Shown one piece after another: positions 46,042 to 59,000 of a stretch of DNA of 64,000 nucleotides; positions within the stretch are counted from its first letter, which is position 1, and the number at the start of each line of letters is the position of its first letter. The stretch covers positions 18,952,064 through 19,016,063 of the forward strand of contig NC_086036.1 in assembly GCF_036323735.1 (NCBI RefSeq), in the 5' to 3' direction. Both the position numbers and the translations under genes were made by a program. The notes under the pieces are model-generated. The model did no database searches. It saw only the letters and a program-made list of their open reading frames with translations, and had not been told where the DNA came from. This DNA comes from Rattus norvegicus (Eukaryota > Chordata > Mammalia > Rodentia > Muridae).

Positions 46042-47507
46042 GTCAGGGATATGACATTGTAAAAAATATTCACATTTCTGTCCTGGTGATGATGCTTTTA
46101 CATATCATGTCAGTTATAAGAATCAGTGCTGTCTTTGAACAGAGAACCAGAGCAATGGATATCCTTAACTTCAGACTTGAACTTGAATAGTTATGAGATC
46201 TATCAGATTCTTTCCTTTAAGCCTCATCTGTCACTCTGGTAACATGATGTTAACTAAGAGATGCAGTCAAAGGAAGTGGATGGGTGCACTGCCTCTTATT
46301 CATTTCATATACCGTCAAAAAACCTTGGTTTTTTTTCTCTTATGAACCCATATTATGCTCTATACTACACCCACTCACATAAAAAAGAACTACCCTCCGT
46401 CACTCCATACACTAAAAGCACACAGGTTTGGTGAATTCCCCAATATGTCGATAGGACAAGCTGACTCCAGACCATTTCTTTCTCTCATCTTCCTGGCTCT
46501 CTGTTCCAGGCGTTCTTTTTATGAATGCATAAATGAACATCTGTTTGTGACACCCCATGGGGAAGTAGAAACATTAACAATGCAGATCTCTACCAGAGTT
46601 CTACTAATGGCTGAAATGTTACAAAGAATGTGCTCATAGACAGAGATCCTGATAGGCACTTACAAAAGTAAGTCACAGATATATATGCAAATAAAAGAAA
46701 CAACATTAAACAGAGGGAGTTACTTTCTTGAAAACCAAGAAGGCAGAATCATGGTAGAATCATGGCTAAAATAACTAACTCTTGAGCATGGTCTACATGA
46801 CAAACGCTTGAGTTTTCAATAGTTAATATATGTCTTTTAATCTGTTATAATTATATCTTGAAAGTCAATATTTATTAACTTCTTTAGTTTTGCTTTAATG
46901 TTTTCTTTTGATTAATTTTACATGGAAAACATTTACTTTCAACTGGATACAAACTTTAAGAGAAATGTTTGGTAAATGGTTGAAAAATATCGATAGACAA
47001 AGGACAATGTGTGAAACCCATAGAGAGTAGGGCGTCTCAGGAAGCTTGGTGGACGAGTAGTGTTATTCAGTGATTCAGGATTCATTGGTTGCTGCATTCT
47101 CTTACATACTTTCCTGTGACCCTCTCTTCTTATTTATGCTATGGTATTCTTTCTAGGAAAATGCAGGTATGTGTCCTTCGTACCCCTTAGGATAAGTATC
47201 TAGATCTCTGAATTTTAATGTATAGGCACAAGCACATTCTGTAGTTGATTTCTATAGGCATGGGCCAAAGAAAACAGAATTGAGTACTTGGGAGCTAGTA
47301 AAGGGAATAGAAGTAATCCATCCAATGAATTTTCGATTTAAAATGTTATACCACACACACACACACAAAAAGCTAACAGCATATCTTTTTCATAGGTGTG
47401 TTGGGGGAGACTACTATACTGACAGAAAGTCATAACATGAAAACCTATTGTTGATTATGCTTTTTACAAACTCTAAACTTTTATGGGCTTCTAATGAAGG
47501 AAGATAG
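46039..47507. other. Unannotated sequence
   Basis: No gene or repeat recognised apart from a short CA run at 47351-47367. The 94-codon plus-strand frame at 46355-46639 has no recognisable domain. Confidence 0.4.
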
Positions 47508-47520
47508 AAATGCAAAATTA

Positions 47521-47611
47521 GGGGCTGGGGATTTAGCTCAGTGGTAGAGCACTTGCCTAGGAAGTGCAAGGCCCTGGGTTCGGTCCCCAGCTCTGAAAAA
47601 AAGAACAAAAA
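47521..47611 (+). mobile_element. ID SINE, full length
   Basis: GGGGCTGGGGATTTAGCTCA, GTGGTAGAGCACTTGCCTAG, then GGGTTCGGTCCCCAGCTCTG and an A-rich tail with the GAAC interruption. A 13 bp target duplication, AAATGCAAAATTA, flanks it (47508-47520 and 47612-47624). The internal pol III A and B boxes are intact by eye. The frames at 47414-47771 that cross it are artefacts. Confidence 0.97.
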
Positions 47612-47624
47612 AAATGCAAAATTA

Positions 47625-49318
47625 ATTGAAAACAGTTATTTCGTAAGATTAAACCAAATAAAATGTCTTCCATGCCTTAACACTTTTTGCAACTTCACAT
47701 ATGTTCAGAAGGACTTGCTCTGTTCTATGCAGTGCCCAGTGCCTTCAGAGTGTGAGAGAATTATCAGGTAGGATTGAGCCAAGGCAGACAAGTCACAAAT
47801 ATCTAGCCTGTATGCTTGCTCCTGCTTTATTGGAAGAAGACACGGAGGAAGGTGAGGCCTTCAAGCAGAAGTTAGAGGGGAAGCTGAGAGTGATATTTAT
47901 CCGGGTAGCACAGAGCATACTGCAGGGGCACTAGAGGTGGAAGACAATTTGAACTGAGTGCAAGTCATAATTGGTCCATAAAATATAGTTTCATTCTCTT
48001 TTTTATTGAGACCTATTGGTCCAAATCTTATTACCTTGTCATTTTTTCCAGCTTCATAACTAAGAGAAAGTAGTGGTGGGCTGCTCTGTCCGACAAATTG
48101 AAGCCTCAATTTTTTCTCTCTTCTTCCTTCTGTGTTTCTCTGAATTGTAATTTCATTTCTCAGTCACCAAGAAATATTAGATTTCAATGTAGTTTAAAGT
48201 TTCAGCTTTGGAAGGCACATAAGCCATATACCAACATGTAAGTCTAGTACACTTGTCTTAGTAACCCAGGAATCCTATAAGCCACTCAAAAGTCAGATAT
48301 CTTATTATCTCGCATATAAGTACATGGAAAATAAATGACAAACAGTACATCTCAATTAAGAATATCCTAGGCAACAGTCATAAATATAACTACCACATAC
48401 CAAGATGGGTAATGATTTTGCTTGTATTTGCCCAGTTGCTAGGTGCTTTTTGCAGGAATGGGATTGTATAAATACAAAGACTGAAAGCCTGCAGACTAGA
48501 AGATTGCAAAGCAACACTCAATTTCTGTCTTCTTTTACTTGTATAGCTACATAATGCTTGTCACCCTAAGTTTGTGACACTTAGGTTTGCTAAATCACTG
48601 ATATAATCAAGGATGTCAGAGATCACTTGGACTACCTCACTCAATCCTTCACATAGAAAGAGTAAACAGGAGGGTCTTATCCAGCATGGCATACTAGGTT
48701 GTGATGGATAAGTGTCAAATATTATTCAGTCTTTGTAACATTAGTTCTAGCTTTGTTCCCCTGTAGGTCTAGGTGCTTAAAAATAATGATTTCTGTAGCC
48801 AGGATCAGGCTTTGGCATAGAGATGGTTATGGGATATGGTCCCAAATACTTCTGATATTGCTTTCTTCCCACCAGTGCTAGACAAAAGTCTAAGTTCATT
48901 TTTAAAAATCCAGTAAATTCACCTTCTGGCTATAGTACTGAATGAAATTTACCTGTTTCCCCCGAGGTTGCCCCCACATTTAGAGGCATGTTTTCATTCC
49001 TGAAATTATCCTATTATTGATTGAGTCACCTAACTTTTATGAACTTTGATAATACAAACCACCAGAAGGAACTCCAACTGGACAGCTATAGTCAAAGGAA
49101 TGACATCCTCAGCATCCTTCAGGTCACCAATTTCCAGTTGTCTACAGAAGCTGTGAATAATGTCTATTAAACAACTCATGTGATTCTACATGTAACTCTT
49201 CCAAATGCTGTAGCCTGCGATGTCCTCTCCTAAAGGCTGTCTTTTGGTCTTTACTCTTCCTGTTACCTTATAATCGTTGCCTCTTTGTTTTTAATTTCAT
49301 ACATATACCTTTTGTAAT
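47625..49318. other. Unannotated sequence
   Basis: No gene or repeat recognised in this 1.7 kb. Confidence 0.4.
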
Positions 49319-49366
49319 TCCTATAATATATATATAATATACATATATTATATATATATATATACA
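49319..49366. repeat. (TA)n-rich tract
   Basis: Imperfect TATATA repeats; AT-rich low complexity. Confidence 0.9.
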
Positions 49367-51880
49367 TCCTGACTCGTGGCTCAGACTGTGAGCTTTCTGG
49401 TTTAGAAGAAAATTTAATTATTTCTTTGTCTTTCTCATCTTGCTTCACATGACACTTTGTATACTAGGTACAATAAATAGCAGTGAATGGATTACTATGG
49501 GTTTGATTTGGATCTGATATGCACATTTGGTCCTTCTTTTAATGCATCAGTTCCCACATAAAGGGTAAGATAGTTTCTCTCTTAAATACACGGTTCCTAC
49601 TGTGTAATGGAAGATAAGAAAATTAAATTAAACTAACAGCTAGTATTTATGAAGCATTTATGTCAGGTATGATAATTAGAAGTACATTATCAACATCACA
49701 TTCAGAATGAGCATATTCTTAGCAGCGGCTTCACAGGATGACAGTGGTCATTTGATGATGTTCTGTAAAACGTGACCCAGGAGTGAAAGAAGAACTGGAA
49801 TGACCGGGTTAACCAGATGAAGATGATGAAAGGATCAGGTTTATAGTAATTGTACCTGATAACCATAATTCTTTCTGATTGTGGAATGATTTTAAACCTA
49901 CAGTATGAAATAGTTAAGGTATACATTTCAAAGAGGGCAAATCAGCTTTGGAAAAAAGAATCTGTAGTGCAGGAAGCAGAGTGTAGATTAGGGGCAGAGA
50001 CCAAAAAAAAAAGTGAAGGTAAAGTATATACTTCGGGTTTCTGTTTCTGCCTGCAGCCACTCCTGTTCTCTCTGTGAAATCATGAACCATGTGCCTTTGA
50101 TCTTGCATATTTTTCTTGATCCAATCAATGTGTTCTTTTCAAACCAGTTCCACTTATCCTGAGGGCAGCTGATTCAACAATAGGTCTCAATGCTCAAGCT
50201 TAAATGATATATATTTTAACATGTTTTTAAAGGAAAGCTTGGTAATTCCTATAAGAATGAATCATTAATTTTGCCATGACATTATATATGAAATCTAAGC
50301 AGTCGCTCTTCAACACACTCTAATTCAGAAGAGTCTAAAGTTCAGCAAACCAAGCTCATGTAGTATTATATTTGCCCTTTACAAAAGGTCAGAATATTGT
50401 TCAATTGATGCGAACATCCATGCACTAAATGAAAGGGGGTCTGAGAAGCTTGGATGTGGTTAAGGGTAGTTCTAAGTCCATCCATGAGGCCTTTAGACAT
50501 TGGAAAATAACACACCCAGGCATTCCTTTTTGACTATAGATTATAGGAGATTTCTGACGTGGGATACAGGCACTGGCAACAAGACAATCACTGAGATTGA
50601 ATTGGTAAACTTTCTTTAGAGTTTGAAAATTCAGAGTTTTATCCTCTACTGTCAGATTTTAGTTTATTCATTTATTCCTGAAGAATTGTAACAGAAAGAA
50701 TGTTTACTTAAGGTCAAATTTTAATTAACATTACTGCAAAGCTAAGGTTAACACTCATGATCTGAAAGACATGGTATGGTATTAAACTAATTGTTTGAAT
50801 ATGAGATTTCTGGATTACTCACTTTGTCATGGTAACATTATATTTCAAAATCTCAGTAAGTGGCCTTTCTTGTGCTTCTCCTGAAAGGTGAAGGCTGTAA
50901 TTGTGCTCCACTCCTTTATTTTATTGTTTGTGTTTGGGAAGAGTGATTTATTTAAAAGCTAATTTACAACAAATATCTCAAAATATTCTTTCCTTAATTT
51001 CTACTTCCTTGGTAACATTCTTTCTCTTTTAGCTATTATTTCTTTCTTTCTGTACTTCTATGTAGTTTACTTATACCCCAACACCATGATTGCAATTCAT
51101 GCTATGATAACTGCTTTTTTTAACCATTTAAAGTGGGAATTCAGGGTCTGACAGATTTTAGGTTCAGGGTCTCCCATCTTTTTCCATCTGCCAACATGGC
51201 CATGCAACATTGGAAGGATAAGTCTCTCTTCATGATGCACAGTGCTATTCAGAGTTTCTTGTGATATTTTTACATATGCACTGAAAGGACATTTATTTTC
51301 TAATCTGTATGTCCATATTGGTGGCTGTATTATTCATTCACTTAATAACTGACAACTGATCCGGGTAGTCAAAGAAACTGCCACACACAAATATCTCTAC
51401 ACCCCCACTTCACCCCTAGGCACAGCGAGGGGGTGCCTAGACCCTATTGGAAGTTTGGAAAGTAGAAGATAGACGGCTTCAGGGAATACAAAGAAGGCGG
51501 TTTGATGAAGACTTGCAATTCTTCTTATTCTATTTCCATCCTGTTAATTTTCTTTACTTGTTTGACTACCTTGGAAGACAAAAGTACTTAACGAATCTGG
51601 ATAACAGAATGTCTGGAGCTGTGTTTCAGCACTCTCTTACCTTTCTCCTTTCTTTGCCTTCCCCTTTGATACTCTTCTTCCTTCATCCCTCCATCCTTCA
51701 TTTTGGATTTCTGTCCTTATTTATTTTCTTTTTAGTTTTTATAGATTCTTTATGAAAGTTTTAGTTTGACCTTTTTAATGAGTTATGTTCATCATAGACA
51801 GAAATGTTCTGCTTTGATTATTATGCTTACTCGTGTGACATTACCAGCAGACAGGGAGATAAGTGTGTAAGTGTGGTATT
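49367..51880. other. Unannotated sequence
   Basis: 2.5 kb without recognised features. The frames at 49702-50108 and 51447-51755 are short, overlapping or low in complexity. Confidence 0.4.
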
Positions 51881-51935
51881 CATATATATATATTTATATT
51901 TTACATAAATATATAAAAATACATATATTTAATTA
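51881..51935. repeat. AT-rich simple sequence
   Basis: Imperfect TATATA/ATAAATA tract. Confidence 0.8.
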
Positions 51936-52060
51936 ATTTCAATTCATCTAAAAATCATTTGAGCCTTGTTGACCACTGATCCTTTCTTTTACTTAGTAAA
52001 GAAATAGAGGGCGAAAATGAGCTACAGTTTTAAAATTTAATTTATTGAGTAAATACTCTT

Positions 52061-52152
52061 TTTTTTGGTTCTTTTTTTCTGAGCTGGGGACTGAACCCAG
52101 GGCCTTGCGTTTCCTAGGCAAGCGCTCTACCACTGAGCTAAATCCCCAACCC
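52061..52152 (-). mobile_element. ID SINE, full length
   Basis: The minus strand reads GGGTTGGGGATTTAGCTCAG, TGGTAGAGCGCTTGCCTAGG, GGGTTCAGTCCCCAGCTCAG and an A-rich tail with GAACC. A 15 bp target duplication, TGAGTAAATACTCTT, flanks it exactly (52046-52060 and 52153-52167). Confidence 0.97.
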
Positions 52153-52167
52153 TGAGTAAATACTCTT

Positions 52168-52534
52168 ATTCTTAGGAATTGACTTACAACTCACCAGGAA
52201 CTATTTCTCTTAAACTCCATGAACTTCTCTTATCACCCTAAAATGAAATCATCCACAGTAGACCTAGAGAACAGATATCTTCTCTCTCACATCTCCTCAT
52301 TAAGGATTCTTTAAGCAGGCTACAACCACGTGTTAACACAACCCCACTGAGACCATGGTGCAGAAAGTGGAGAATTCAGAAAGTTTGAGATCCTTGTACC
52401 ACTGTGAATTGCTCAATGGAAGCATGCAAAGCCTGACATTGAAAAAAATAGTGTAATTCTCTTCCATGGCACAGAAATATTAATTGCATATTAACATTGA
52501 AACCATTATGAAACCTTAAACATAATACCTTAAG
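52168..52534. other. Unannotated sequence
   Basis: No feature recognised; left flank of the old L1. Confidence 0.4.
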
Positions 52535-52555
52535 AACAATATGGTAGATTAGGCA

Positions 52556-53040
52556 CTGGCTCTGACCCAGGCCTACAACACCCAGAGGAAGTCCGACTTC
52601 CAGGTGCTCCAACATGCTCACAGAGGTGAGGAAGCCACAACTTCCCAAACACCTGGGGTAACTGGGATATCCAGGACGCAAGAACACAAGAATTCCAGCC
52701 CAGCAAGGGGCATGGGTTCCTTTCTGTCTGAATCAGTGCCCTAGCAGACCTTGGGCATTTGCTCAGCACCCACTCCTACAACACTCATAGAAAGCCTGAC
52801 TCCAATGTGCTTATAGGAGAGGCTACAACATTTCCCTCAACATCCTCCCCAACACCCAGGGTAAATGGGTTCCCCCAGGATTCAAGGACAGAGGAACCCC
52901 CATACAGCCAGGGGCACAGTTCCCTTCTGGTCTGAGTTAGGGCACAGAACAGACATTAGCCACTGGTTCTGCACCACGTATCACAGGACAGACTCCCAGG
53001 TGCTCTAACATAACCAGGATCAGAGATGCTCTGAAATGTC
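52556..53040 (+). promoter_or_regulatory. Tandem 5' UTR monomers (about 200 bp) of the old L1
   Basis: Two and a half diverged copies of a roughly 200 bp unit. CAACACCCAGAGGAAGTCC then GACTTCCAGGTGCTCCAACA is at about 52568; the second copy has CAACACTCATAGAAAGCCTG at about 52779; the third starts near 52964 with ACAGACTCCCAGGTGCTCTA. Each has a CC(A/C)GG..AAC(C/A)C(C/A)GGGGTAA-like core and a CTGGTCTGAGT-like end. This resembles F-type monomers of rodent L1 and differs from the 606 bp unit of the younger L1. Confidence 0.8.
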
Positions 53041-53244
53041 CAAGATAACAGGATCACAGGTTCACAGGGGAAGCTTGAGTCCCAAAAGAGCAGAAACAAC
53101 CAGCATCTCAATACCAAAGGATCCTAGAATCATAGGACCACAGAGATACCTGGACCCTGAGAAGTTCTGACACAAACAGGATCACAGGAAGGACAGCCTG
53201 CAGTCAGAGACAGCAAGGACAGGAAACGCTAGATATAAATAGGA

Positions 53245-54000
53245 GGGTAGAGGCAAGCACAAGAACATAAACAAAAGAAACAAAGGCTACTTGGCATTAT
53301 CAGAGCACAATTTTCCATTCACAGCAAACCATGCATATCCCATCACACCTGAAAAGCAAGATTTGCATTTTAAAATCCAAATTATCTCATAATGATGATA
53401 GAGGACTTTAAGAATGACATAAGTAACTCTCTTAAAAAAATATAGGACAACACGGGTAAACAGGCAGAGGACTTTAAACAAGAAACACAAAAGTCCCTTA
53501 AAGAATTATAGGAAAACACAACCAAAGAGGTGAAGGAATTAAACAAAACCATCCAGAACCTAACAATGGAAATAGAAGCAGTAAAGAAAACACAAAGGGA
53601 GACAGCTCTGGAGATAGAAAACCTAGGAAAGACATCAGATGTCACACATGCAAACATCACCAAAAGAATACAAGAGACTGAAAACAGAATCTCAGGTACA
53701 GAAGATACCATAGAAAACATTGACAAAACAGTGAAAGAAAATGCAAAATGCAAAAATCTCCTAACCTAAAAATCCAGGAAATCCAGGACACAATAAGACT
53801 ATACACTCTAATAGGAATAGAAGAGAGTAAGTTTCTCAACTTAAAGGGCCAGGAATTACCTTAAACAAAATTATAGAAGAAAACTTCCCTAATCTAAAGA
53901 AAATGATACCCATGAATATAAAAGAAGCCTACAGAACTCCAAATAGACTGGACCAGAAAAAAACCTCCTTCTAACACATAATAATCAAAATACCAGATGC
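53245..54000 (+). pseudogene. Old L1 ORF1 remnant (N-terminal and middle)
   Basis: Text parallel to ORF1 of the younger L1 starts near 53245 (AGAGGCAAGCACAAG), but the start codon position is degraded. A frame at 53530-53769 covers the coiled coil (IEAVKKTQRETALEIENLGK). The RRM region lies in a shifted frame after the stop at 53769. Stops and frameshifts are frequent. ORF1p normally trimerises through the coiled coil and binds L1 RNA. The remaining C-terminal codons lie at 60639-60978. Confidence 0.88.
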
Positions 54001-54020
54001 AAAAAAAAAAAAAAAAATAC

Positions 54021-54943
54021 TGAGGTCTTCCTGGTTGCTGCCGCTGCAGAGAGCCCCTGGGCAGCACCCCACGAGCGAACCTGAGCCTCGGGACCACAGG
54101 AAAGACCAAATTTTCTGCTGCAAGAAAGGTGCCTGGTGAGCTTGGGACACACGGAAGCAGAATTTCTCTAGGACCAGGCACGGTCTGTGTTTACCGGAAG
54201 TCCCACACCCGCGGATCCCGGCCCGCAGCAGCTCTCTGCTCCCAGACCCGGTGAGAGAGAGTCCCAACCGCCTGGTCAGGTGGGCACTCCTGAGGCTGCA
54301 GAGCAGAAGAGACCACCAACACTGCTCACCCCTGCCCACATCCCTGGCCCAAGAGGAAACTGTATAAGGCCTCTGGGCTCCCCTGGGGGAGGGCCCAGGA
54401 GCGGCAGGACACCTGCCTGAGACACCGGACGGAACCTGAAAGAAACAGACCGGATAAACAGTTCTCTGCACCCAAATCCCGTGGGAGGGAGAGCTAAACC
54501 TTCAGAGAGGCAGACAAGCCTGGGAAACCAGAAGAGACTGCTCCCTGCACACACATCTCGGACGCCAGAGGAAAAAGCCAAAGACCATCTGGAACCCTGG
54601 TGCACTGAAGCTCCCGGAAGGGGCGGCACAGGTCATCCTGGTTGCTGCCGCTGCAGAGAGCCCCTGGGCAGCACCCCACGAGTGAACCTGAGCCTCGGGA
54701 CCACAGGTAAGACCAAATTTTCTGCTGCAAGAAAGCTGCCTGGTGAACTCAAGACACAGGCCCACAGGAACAGCTGAAGACCTGTAGAGAGGAAAAACTA
54801 CACGCCCGAAAGCAGAACACACTGTCCCCATAACTGACTGAAAGAGAGGAAAACAGGTCTACAGCACTCCTGACACACAGGCTTATAGGACAGTCTAGCC
54901 ACTGTCAGAAATAGCAGAACAAAGTAACACTAGAGATAATCTG
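54021..54943 (+). promoter_or_regulatory. 5' UTR of the younger L1, with 606 bp monomer
   Basis: The block CCTGGTTGCTGCCGCTGCAG with its following 110 bp occurs at about 54032 and again at about 54638. So there is one complete 606 bp monomer, followed by the start of the next unit and a non-monomer tether (about 54760-54943) leading into ORF1. The region is GC- and CpG-rich compared with the rest of the window. Rodent L1 monomers act as the internal RNA polymerase II promoter, and more monomers usually give stronger promoter activity. Confidence 0.9.
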
Positions 54944-56016
54944 ATGGCGAGAGGCAAGCGCAGGATCCCAAGCAACAGAAACCAAGACTACATGCCATCA
55001 TCAGAGCCCAATTCTCCCACCAAAACAAACATGGAATATCCAAACACACCAGAAAAGCAAGATCTAGTTTCAAAATCATATTTGATCATGATGCTGGAGG
55101 ACTTCAAGAAAGACATGAACACACTTAGGGAAACACAGGAAAACATTAATAAACAAGTAGAAGCCTACAGAGAGGAATCGCAAAAATCCCTGAAAGAATT
55201 CCAGGAAAAAACAATCAAACAGTTGAAGGAATTAAAAATGGAAATAGAAGCAATCAAGAAAGAACACATGGAAACAACCCTGAATATAGAAAACCAAAAG
55301 AAGAGATAGGGAGCTGTAGATACAAGCTTCACCAACAGAATACAAGAGATGGAAGAGAGAATCTCAGGAGCAGAAGATTCCATAGAAATCATTGACTCAA
55401 CTGTCAAAGATAATGTAAAGCGGAAAAAGCTACTGGTCAAAAACATACAGGAAATCCAGGACTCAATGAGAAGATCAAACCTAAGGATAATAGGTATAGA
55501 AGAGAGTGAAGACTCCCAGCTCAAAGGACCAGTAAATATCTTCAACAAAATCATAGAAGAAAACTTCCCTAACCTAAAAAAAGAGATACCCATAGACATA
55601 CAAGAAGCCTACAGAACTCCAAATAGATTGGACCAGAAAGAAACACCTCCCGTCACATAATTGTCAAAACACCAAACGCACAAAATAAAGAAAGAATATT
55701 AAAAGCAGTAAGGGAAAAAGGTCAAGTAACATATAAAGGGAGACCTATCAGAATCACACCAGACTTCTCGCCAGAAACTATGAAGGCCAGAAGATCCTGG
55801 ACTGATGTCATACAGACCCTAAGAGAACACAAATGCCAGCCCAGGTTACTGTATCCAGCAAAACTCTCAATTAACATTGATGGAGAAACCAAGATATTCC
55901 ATGACAAAACCAAATTTACACAATATCTTTCTACAAATCCAGCACTACAAAGGATAAAAAATGGTAAAGCCCAACATAAGGAGGCAAGCTATACCCTAGA
56001 AGAAGCAAGAAACTAA
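54944..56016 (+). pseudogene. L1 ORF1 (RNA-binding chaperone), disrupted
   Basis: About 357 codons when lesions are ignored, the usual rodent size. The start is MARGKRRIPSNRNQDY at an ATG following the tether. Codons about 40-120 form a Leu/Lys/Glu-rich coiled coil, then an RRM (NLRIIGIEESEDSQLKG, near 55479-55530) and a C-terminal domain (CQPRLLYPAKLSINIDGETK, near 55832). Lesion 1 is an in-frame TAG at 55307-55309. Lesion 2 is a one-base loss in the A-rich stretch near 55635-55650, which moves the frame and gives a stop at 55658. After that the last 120 codons are open to the natural stop at 56014-56016. ORF1p normally coats L1 RNA in the cytoplasm; this copy cannot make it. Confidence 0.95.
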
Positions 56017-56075
56017 TCGTCTTGGCAACAAAACAAAGAGAATGAAAGCACACAAACATAACCTCACATCCAAAT

Positions 56076-59000
56076 ATGAATATAACTGGAAGCAATAATC
56101 ACTATTCCTTAATATCTCTCAATATCAATGGCCTCAACTCCCCAATAAAAAGACATAGATTAACAAACTGGATACGCAACGAGGACCCCTCATTCTGCTG
56201 CCTACAGGAAACACACCTCAGAGACAAAGACAGACACTACCTCAGAGTGAAAGGCTCAAAAACAACTTTCCAAGCATATGGTCAGAAGAAGCAAGCTGGA
56301 GTAGCCATTCTAATATCAAAAAAATCAATTTTCTATTAAAAGTCATCAAAAAAGATAAGGAAGGACACTTCATATTCATCAAAGGAAAAATCCACCAAGA
56401 TGAACTCTCAATCCTAAATATCTATGCCCCAAATACAAGGGCAACTACATACGTAAAAGAAACCTTACTAAAGCTCAAAACACACATTGCACCTCACACA
56501 ATAATAGTGGGAGATTTCAACACCCCACTCTCATCAATGGACAGATCATGGAAACAGAAATTAAACAGTGATGTCGACAGACTAAGAGAAGTCATGAGCC
56601 AAATGGACTTAACGGATATTTATAGAACATTCTATCCTAAAGCAAAAGGATATACCTTCTTCTCAGCTCCTCATGGTACTTTCTCCAAAATTGACCATAT
56701 AATTGGTCAAAAAACGGGCCTCAACAGGTACAGAAAGATAGAAATAATCCCATGCGTGCTATCGGACCACCACGGCCTAAAACTGGTCTTCAATAACAGT
56801 AGGGGAAGAATGCCCACATATACGTGGAAATTGAACAATGCTCTACTCAATGATAACCTGGTCAAGGAAGAAATAAAGAAAGAAATTAAAAACTTTTTAG
56901 AATTTAATGAAAATGAAGATACAACATACTCAAACTTATGGGACACAATGAAAGCTGTGCTAAGAGGAAAACTCATAGCGCTGAGTGCCTGCAGAAAAAA
57001 ACAGGAAAGAGCATATGTCAGCAGCTTGACAGCACACCTAAAAGCTCTAGAACAAAAAGAAGCAAATACACCCAGGAGGAGTAGAAGGCAGGAAATAATC
57101 AAACTCAGAGCTGAAATCAACCAAGTAGAAACAAAAAGGACCATAGAAAGAATCAACAGAACCAAAAGTTGGTTCTTTGAGAAAATCAACAAGATAGATA
57201 TACCCTTAGCCAGACTAACGAGAGGACACAGAGAGTGCGTCCAAATTAACAAAATCAGAAATGAAAAGGGAGACATAACTACAGATTCAGAGGAAATTCA
57301 AAAAATCATCAGATCTTACTATAAAAACCTATATTCAACAAAATTTGAAAATCTTCAGGAAATGGACAATTTCCTAGACAGATACCAGGTATCGAAGTTA
57401 AATCAGGAACAGATAAACCAGTTAAACAACCCCATAACTCCTAAGGAAATAGAAGCAGTCATTAAAGGTCTCCCAACCAAAAAGAGCCCAGGTCCAGACG
57501 GGTTTAGTGCAGAATTCTATCAAACCTTCATGGAAGACCTCAAACCAATATTATCCAAACTATTCCACAAAATTGAAACAGATGGAGCCCTACCGAATTC
57601 CTTCTACGAAGCCACAATTACTCTTATACCTAAACCACACAAAGACACAACAAAGAAAGAGAACTTCAGACCAATTTACCTTATGGATATCGATGCAAAA
57701 ATACTCAATAAAATTCTGGCAAACCGAATTCAAGAGCACATCAAAACAATCATCCACCATGATCAAGTAGGCTTCATCCCAGGCATGCAGGGATGGTTTA
57801 ATATACGGAAAACCATCAAAGTGATCCATTATATAAACAAACTGAAAGAACAGAACCACATGATCATTTCATTAGATGCTGAGAAAGCATTTGACAAAAT
57901 TCAACACCCCTTCATGATAAAAGTCCTGGAAAGAATAGGAATTCAAAGCCCATACCTAAACATAGTAAAAGCCATATACAGCAAACCAGTTGCTAACATT
58001 AAACTAAATGGAGAGAAACTTGAAGCAATCCCACTAAAATCAGGGACTAGACAAGGCTGCCCACTCTCTCCCTACTTATTCAATATAGTTCTTGAAGTTC
58101 TAGCCAGAGCAATCAGACAACAAAAGGAGATCAAAGGGATACAGATCGGAAAAGAAGAGGTCAAAATATCACTATTTGCAGATGACATGATAGTATATTT
58201 AAGTGATCCCAAAAGTTCCACCAGAGAACTCCTAAAGCTGATAAACAACTTCAGCAAAGTGGCTGGGTATAAAATTAACTCAAATAAATCAGTTGCCTTC
58301 CTCTATACAAAAGAGAAACAAGCCGAGAAAGAAATTAGGGAAACGACACCCTTCATAATAGACCCAAATAATATAAAGTACCTCGGTGTGACTTTAACCA
58401 AGCAAGTAAAAGATCTGTACAATAAGAACTTCAAGACACTGAGGAAAGAAATTGAAGAAGACCTCAGAAGATGGAAAGATCTCCCATGCTCATGGATTTG
58501 CAGGATTAATATAGTAAAAATGGCCATTTTACCAAAAGCAATCTACAGATTCAATGCAATCCCCATCAAAATACCAAACCAATTCTTCAAAGAGTTAGAC
58601 AGAACAATTTGCAAATTCATCTGGAATAACAAAAAACCCAGGATAGCTAAAGCTATCCTCAACAATAAAAGGACTTCAGGGGGAATCACTATCCCTGATC
58701 TCAAGCAGTATTACAGAGCAATAGTGATAAAAACTGCATGGTATTGGTACAGAGACAGACAGATAGACCAATGGAATAGAATTGAAGACCCAGAAATGAA
58801 CCCACACACCTATGGTCACTTGATTTTTTGACAAAGCAGCCAAAACCATCCAATGGAAAAAAGATAGCATTTTCAGCAAATGGTGCTGGTTCAACTGGAG
58901 GGCAAAATGTAGAAGAATGCAGATCGATCCATGCTTATCACCCTGTACAAAGCTTAAGTCCAAGTGGATCAAGGACCTCCACATCAAACCAGACACACTC

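Larger units (their letters stand above)
52535..54020 (+). mobile_element. Old L1, 5' half (5' UTR and ORF1), interrupted at 54020
   Basis: Tandem promoter monomers (about 52556-53040), a leader, and ORF1 up to the C-terminal domain run to a poly-A-rich stretch at 54001-54017. The next expected L1 sequence reappears at 60639 on the far side of the younger L1. The 10 bp AAAAAAATAC at 54011-54020 recurs at 60629-60638, a likely target duplication of the younger insertion. The two parts together form an L1 running from promoter to late ORF2. Confidence 0.9.

Noticed and set aside
53894..54831. Several 78-166 codon minus-strand frames and plus-strand frames near the L1 5' UTR
   Set aside because: The GC-rich L1 promoter monomer lacks stops in several phases; the frames repeat with the monomer and show no protein features. 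The same applies to 45231-45930.
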